Assembly (NCBI GenBank): GCA_003161515.1
Contig: PMOH01000073.1
Coordinates: 1 to 15,160 of the forward strand
Direction: 5' to 3'
Length of the DNA: 15,160 nt
From: Deltaproteobacteria bacterium
Lineage (GTDB): Bacteria; Desulfobacterota; Binatia; Binatales; Binataceae
A program made the translations under genes and the position numbers. A model generated the notes under the pieces. The model was not told where the DNA came from and made no database searches. It saw only the letters and a program-made list of their open reading frames with translations. This document shows, in pieces, positions 13,628-15,160 of the stretch (position 1 is the stretch's first letter; every line of letters begins with the position of its first letter).

Positions 13628-14236
13628 TTACTTCGAGGAGCGGCGGGCGCCCGCACGTCCCTTGCTACGCTTGGTCACTCGTTTGGCGGTACTCTTGAGT
13701 ATCAGGTCTGAAAGCGCGTCGTCGCTAACTGCACGCGCGAGAATCAGCGCTCCGATCATCGAAGCAAACGCGACGATCGCATCCTCGTAGCTGCGTGAAA
13801 GATCGCCCTCTGGCATCAGCCGCGAAAGGAATTCGAGGTCGACCTTTATCTCGCGGGTGAAAACCTGGCGAACGCGGCGCGGCTGCCGGGCGATGTCGGT
13901 GCCGAGCGCCGCGACCACGCAACCGTTACCGGGTGCGTCGCGATGAGCGCGCGACAGATACCCATCCACGATCGCCGGAAGCGCGCGTTTGCCGGGGTTA
14001 CGCTCGAGCGCTCGCTGCCAGACGCGCTTGCCTCGCGCCAGCGCGAAGCGAATCGCCTCGGCCGCAATCGCCTCCTTCGATCCGAACTGGCTGTAGAGCC
14101 CGCCGTGAGTGAGGCCGGCATCGTCAGTTATCGAATCGACGCCGGTAGCGCTGATGCCGTGCTCGCGAAAGAGGCGCGCGGCAGAAGTCAGAATTCGTTC
14201 GCGGTTCTGCGCAGCCTTTTCTTTAGAAACCCGCAT
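13628..14236 (-). CDS. TetR/AcrR-family transcriptional repressor
   Basis: A 202-residue regulator. The N-terminal DNA-binding domain reads RERILTSAARLFREHGISATGVDSI..AGLTHGGLYSQFGSKEAI, with the helix-turn-helix at about 28-50. The ligand-binding half contains GNGCVVAALGTDIARQPRRV, a pattern common in one AcrR-type subgroup; the C-terminus is very basic. ATG 14236 has GGAAGG eight bases upstream (GGAAGGGTGGG-ATG); the open frame runs back to 14320, but that part spans the promoter region. It is divergent to the SDR gene at 14337 and heads the operon tetR-SDR-isomerase, so it likely represses both sides until an aromatic or similar inducer binds. Confidence 0.93.
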   Translation of the reverse strand: MRVSKEKAAQNRERILTSAARLFREHGISATGVDSITDDAGLTHGGLYSQFGSKEAIAAEAIRFALARGKRVWQRALERNPGKRALPAIVDGYLSRAHRDAPGNGCVVAALGTDIARQPRRVRQVFTREIKVDLEFLSRLMPEGDLSRSYEDAIVAFASMIGALILARAVSDDALSDLILKSTAKRVTKRSKGRAGARRSSK

Positions 14237-14264
14237 CCCACCCTTCCAATCTTGATTTCGGTCC

Positions 14265-14301
14265 TTGACACATATGATTACGAGCGTCATTAATATGCCA
14301 A
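14265..14301. promoter_or_regulatory. Overlapping divergent promoters with candidate TetR operator
   Basis: On the plus strand TTGACA (14265-14270) and ATTAAT (14289-14294), with an 18-base spacer, could drive the SDR gene at 14337. On the minus strand TTGGCA (14301-14296) and TCATAT (14277-14272), also 18 bases apart, could drive tetR. An imperfect palindrome, CATATGA (14271-14277) with TAATATG (14291-14297), six of seven positions symmetric, overlies both. A repressor bound there would block both directions. Confidence 0.5.
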
Positions 14302-14336
14302 AGATGACGGCCGCCATCAATAGGGCACGGTGAAAA

Positions 14337-15062
14337 ATGAGCGACTCGGTTAAATCGGAAAAAGTTTGCGTCGTAGTCGGCGTCGGCGAAGGCCTTGGGA
14401 TGGCGCTGGCAGTGCGCTTCGCGGCGGGCTACAAAGTTGCGCTCATCGCCAGGAGTCCGGAGGTTATCGGAAAGACCGCGGGCGAGATCAAGTCGGATGG
14501 GGGCATCGCGCTTCCAATTCAGAGCGACGCTACTGTCGAAGCGGAGATTGCGTCGGCGCATGAACGGATCAAGCGGGAACTTGGTGCAGTCGATGTTCTC
14601 ATCTTCAACGGCGGCCGGCGTCCGATGGGACGTCTGATGGATACCACCCCGCAGGTGTTCGAGGAGACCTGGCGCTTGCATACCTTCGGCGCGTTCCTGT
14701 GGGCGCGCGAGGTCGTGCCTGAAATGCTTTCGCGGTGCAGCGGCGCGATTCTGATTACCGGGGCGACGGCGGGCGTCAGGCCGTGGCCGACTTCCGCGGC
14801 GTTCGCGCCGGCCAAGTTTGCGGTACGAGGGCTGGCCGAGGTGATGTCGCGCGATTTACATCCCCAGGGTATCCACGTCGCATACGTGAACGTCGATGGA
14901 GGCATCGATATGCCGTTGCTCAGGAAGTTTCGCCCGGATGCGAAGGACGAAGACTTTCTCAAGCCATCGGCGATTGCTGATGCATTCTGGTACCTGGCGC
15001 ATCAGGATAAGAGCGCGTGGAGTCACGAGCTGGACGTTAGACCCTTCAAGGAAAAGTTCTAG
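14337..15062 (+). CDS. Second SDR-family protein lacking the catalytic tyrosine (SDR_c10-like)
   Basis: A 241-residue paralogue of the SDR at 12874-13617. The cofactor loop reads GVGEGLG (15-21), IFNGG replaces NNAG (89-93), TGATAG (141-146) precedes FAPAK in which Phe156 takes the place of Tyr with Lys160 kept, and the C-terminus ends in ELDVRPFKEKF, matching ELEIRPFGEKW of the other. The PG turn is replaced by VDGGIDM. Same subgroup and probably same kind of substrate, but divergent enough to be an old duplication. ATG 14337 has only a weak GGTGA just upstream. Divergent from tetR and probably under its control. Followed after 22 bases by a GST-like start, likely one transcript. Confidence 0.88.
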   Translation: MSDSVKSEKVCVVVGVGEGLGMALAVRFAAGYKVALIARSPEVIGKTAGEIKSDGGIALPIQSDATVEAEIASAHERIKRELGAVDVLIFNGGRRPMGRLMDTTPQVFEETWRLHTFGAFLWAREVVPEMLSRCSGAILITGATAGVRPWPTSAAFAPAKFAVRGLAEVMSRDLHPQGIHVAYVNVDGGIDMPLLRKFRPDAKDEDFLKPSAIADAFWYLAHQDKSAWSHELDVRPFKEKF

Positions 15063-15084
15063 GCCAGATGCCGCAGGCTGACTT

Positions 15085-15160
15085 ATGACCCACGATCTCA
15101 CTCTCTGGGGAATCGGGACCAGCCGCACGATGCGGCATCATTGGATGCTGCTCGAACTGG
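15085..15160 (+). CDS. Glutathione S-transferase family protein, N-terminal fragment cut by window end
   Basis: From ATG 15085 the frame is open to the last base, giving 25 residues. LTLWGIGTSRTMRHHWMLLE follows the N-terminal pattern of the thioredoxin-like domain of soluble GSTs: first strand, then an SR pair in the glutathione-site loop, then the amphipathic helix RxxWMLxEL. It begins 22 bases after the SDR stop, so it is probably in the same operon. Together with the HCCA-isomerase-like gene this gives glutathione-linked enzymes on both arms around tetR. The call rests on few residues. Confidence 0.68.
   Translation, partial: MTHDLTLWGIGTSRTMRHHWMLLEL

Overview
This GC-rich window looks like a chromosomal piece from an uncultivated soil or groundwater bacterium. 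The mix is typical of deltaproteobacteria-like lineages such as Candidatus Binatota: a GrdB-like selenoprotein, secreted collagen-like proteins, Rieske/cupin/luciferase-like oxidoreductases, SDRs lacking the catalytic tyrosine, and an HCCA-isomerase-like protein. The lineage is an inference from gene content; no rRNA or other phylogenetic marker is present.

Layout. (1) Bases 1-252 are non-coding and carry two REP-like hairpins in inverted orientation. (2) Bases 253-1101 (minus) encode a selenoprotein of the GrdB family. An in-frame TGA at 634-636 interrupts the reading frame and is followed at once by a strong stem-loop that fits the bacterial SECIS model, so a standard gene caller will split or truncate this gene. 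(3) Bases 1511-4652 (plus) hold three tandem genes for secreted collagen-like proteins. Each has a signal peptide, a two-cysteine module, 28-30 uninterrupted Gly-X-Y triplets and a cysteine-containing C-terminal domain. They end in a clear intrinsic terminator. (4) Bases 4709-8836 (minus) form a five-gene operon: bicupin, Rieske oxygenase, small secreted 8-Cys protein, SDR, luciferase-like monooxygenase. It looks like an oxidative catabolic or detoxification unit of unknown substrate. (5) Bases 8870-11604 (minus) are a LemA plus three TPM-domain membrane-protein operon in which two TPM genes are a recent tandem duplication. (6) A CBS-pair protein lies at 11650-12174 (minus). (7) Bases 12264-14236 (minus) are tetR, an SDR and an HCCA-isomerase/DsbA-like gene. 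Divergent from tetR, at 14337-15160 (plus), are a second SDR of the same tyrosine-less type and the start of a glutathione S-transferase. The intergenic region holds overlapping divergent promoters and a palindrome, which suggests TetR control of both arms.

Two operons (cupin and lemA) start with a TTGACG / 17-18 bp / TAAnCC promoter that ends only 7 nt before the ATG, so their mRNAs may be leaderless. Most internal genes have strong Shine-Dalgarno sequences or overlap their upstream neighbour. The most notable item is the Sec-encoding gene and its hairpin. The collagen-like trio is the most distinctive accessory system.
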